Positions 5,483-6,387 of a stretch of 6,387 nucleotides of DNA are shown here, piece after piece. The stretch lies in the NCBI GenBank assembly GCA_027323595.1, contig DAHWBL010000411.1, positions 1 to 6,387 of the forward strand, written 5' to 3'. The stretch's first letter is position 1; each line of letters starts with the position of its first letter. The DNA is from Acetobacteraceae bacterium. Its GTDB lineage: Bacteria > Pseudomonadota > Alphaproteobacteria > Acetobacterales > Acetobacteraceae. The position numbers were made by a program, and so were the translations under genes. Under the pieces are notes generated by a model. That model had not been told where the DNA came from. It did no database searches and saw only the letters and a list, made by a program, of their open reading frames with translations.

Positions 5483-6130
5483 ATGAGCGAGCAGACACAG
5501 GCGCGGATACGCAGGCATCTGGGCGCCACCGACAAGGATTTCGCCGCGCTGATCCGCCGCATCGGGCCGATGACGATGCAGGTGGCGCGGCGGCGCTCAC
5601 CCTATGAGGCGCTGGTGCGGGCGATCGCGCACCAGCAACTGCACGCGCGCGCCGCCGAGGCGATCCTGGGGCGGATGATGGCGCTGGTGCCCGACGCGGA
5701 TTTTCCGGCCCCCGAGGCGCTGGCGGGGCTCGATGCGACGGTGCTGCGGGCGTGCGGCTTTTCGGCGAGCAAGATCGTCGCGCTGCACGACATCGCCGCG
5801 CGCGCCGCGGACGGCACCATCCCTGCCCGCGCGGCCGCCCGGCGGCTGGACGACGCGGCGCTGATCGAGCGGCTGACCAGCGTGCGCGGGGTGGGGCGCT
5901 GGACGGTGGAGATGCTGCTGATCTTCACCCTTGGCCGTCCCGACGTGCTGCCGGTGGATGATTTCGGGGTGCGCGAGGGCTGGCGCCTGCTCAAACGCGC
6001 CGAGCAACAGCCGCGGCCGCGCGAACTGGCGGAGATCGGCGCGGCCTGGGCGCCCTATCGCTCGGCGGCGGCGTGGTATCTGTGGCGGGCGGCTGATGAG
6101 GGGAAGAAGATCAAGGCGGTGACGGTTTAG
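5483..6130 (+). CDS. DNA-3-methyladenine glycosylase, AlkA/Mag type (HhH-GPD superfamily)
   Basis: A 215-residue base-excision-repair glycosylase that should remove alkylated purines such as 3-methyladenine from DNA. Seen: the helical core with HQQLHARAAEAILGRM at 50-65 (the family's QQ-x-AA-x-I segment), CGFSASKI at 91-98, the helix-hairpin-helix LTSVRGVGRWTVEMLLI at 131-147 that grips the DNA backbone, and LPVDDFGVREGW at 156-167. The second Asp of that motif (Asp160) aligns with the catalytic Asp238 of E. coli AlkA. There are no C-terminal iron-sulfur cysteines, which separates it from MutY and endonuclease III. At 215 residues it lacks the extra N-terminal domain of E. coli AlkA (282 residues) and resembles the short Mag1-like form. 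Start ATG 5483 is set by AGGAGG 7 bases upstream. It is not next to ada, alkB or ogt here, so there is no local sign of adaptive-response control. Confidence 0.92.
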   Translation: MSEQTQARIRRHLGATDKDFAALIRRIGPMTMQVARRRSPYEALVRAIAHQQLHARAAEAILGRMMALVPDADFPAPEALAGLDATVLRACGFSASKIVALHDIAARAADGTIPARAAARRLDDAALIERLTSVRGVGRWTVEMLLIFTLGRPDVLPVDDFGVREGWRLLKRAEQQPRPRELAEIGAAWAPYRSAAAWYLWRAADEGKKIKAVTV

Positions 6131-6174
6131 GTGGGTGACGACCGGGGGCGGTTCGGTTCAGCGACGCGACGCAA

Positions 6175-6387
6175 ATGAGAAGCGACCTTGACGTGCGCCT
6201 GGCCACGACGAGCGATGCGCCGGCGATCTGCCGCGTTGTCCGCGAGTCGATCATCGAGCTCTGTTTCGCGGATCACCAGGGTGACGCGCGGGTCCTTGCG
6301 CGATGGCTGGCAAACAAGACGCCGGACGATGTCGGTCGTTGGTTGAAAAATGCCTCCAACATCAATCTCGTCGCGGTGCGCGCGGAC
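6175..6387 (+). CDS. GNAT-family N-acetyltransferase, N-terminal part (cut by right edge)
   Basis: The frame is open from ATG 6175 to the window end (71 codons, no stop). The start VRLATTSDAPAICRVVRESI at 7-26 is the classic beta1-alpha1 opening of GNAT acetyltransferases. It is followed by ELCFADHQGD and LARWLANKTPDDVGRWL (41-57), a pattern I know from a group of small proteobacterial GNAT proteins of unknown substrate. The acetyl-CoA-binding RxxGxG/A loop lies beyond the edge. No strong Shine-Dalgarno is present, and the gene begins 44 bases after the glycosylase stop, so co-transcription is possible. Codon use is less GC-extreme than in the neighbours: 16 of 71 third positions are A or T, including AGA, TGT and AAA, which are nearly absent elsewhere in the window. 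This could mean later acquisition or simply weaker selection. Confidence 0.72.
   Translation, partial: MRSDLDVRLATTSDAPAICRVVRESIIELCFADHQGDARVLARWLANKTPDDVGRWLKNASNINLVAVRAD

Noticed and set aside
6131..6178. A 15-codon GTG frame between the glycosylase and GNAT genes, ending in an ATGA overlap with the GNAT start.
   Set aside because: It is very short, has no ribosome binding site, and its product resembles nothing known. The overlap is probably coincidence.

Overview
The window is a very GC-rich chromosomal stretch. It has nearly saturated G/C third codon positions, short intergenic gaps and many long antisense shadow frames. Composition and gene families (Tat-exported DUF1501, GT25, a short AlkA-type glycosylase, and a small membrane protein with an EDCMMAGRTNC-type tail) suggest an alphaproteobacterium. 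Acetobacteraceae is my best guess, but it is an inference with no marker gene long enough to prove it. Every gene looks intact except the two cut by the window edges. There is no transposase, integrase, tRNA, rRNA or CRISPR array.

Layout, left to right. (1) At the extreme left, on the minus strand, are the first 19 codons of an elongation factor G gene (fusA). It has a GTG start, a strong Shine-Dalgarno site, and a leader able to fold a 10-pair stem that buries that site. (2) Reading away from it on the plus strand is a two-gene operon, DUF1800 then DUF1501, with a 4-base ATGA overlap. The DUF1501 protein has a twin-arginine signal; the DUF1800 protein has no signal of its own. (3) Converging on it, with stop codons overlapping by 4 bases, is a minus-strand family 25 glycosyltransferase. 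(4) Divergent from that, after a 110-base gap, is a plus-strand pair: an alpha/beta-hydrolase (carboxylesterase/BD-FAE type) and, 6 bases later, a DUF1345 membrane protein with a TTG start. (5) A small single-pass membrane protein lies on the minus strand, ending 6 bases from DUF1345. (6) Divergent from that is a plus-strand AlkA-type DNA-3-methyladenine glycosylase with a very good ribosome binding site. (7) The right edge cuts the first 71 codons of a GNAT acetyltransferase, whose codon use is visibly less GC-biased than its neighbours.

The genes form short independent units rather than one pathway. Two pairs probably act together: DUF1800/DUF1501, a widespread but biochemically undefined pair with a likely periplasmic role, and hydrolase/DUF1345. 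I see no convincing new multi-gene system. The most interesting signals are the predicted occlusion of the fusA ribosome binding site, the placement of this fusA outside a normal str operon, and the possible co-export of DUF1800 with its Tat-bearing partner.
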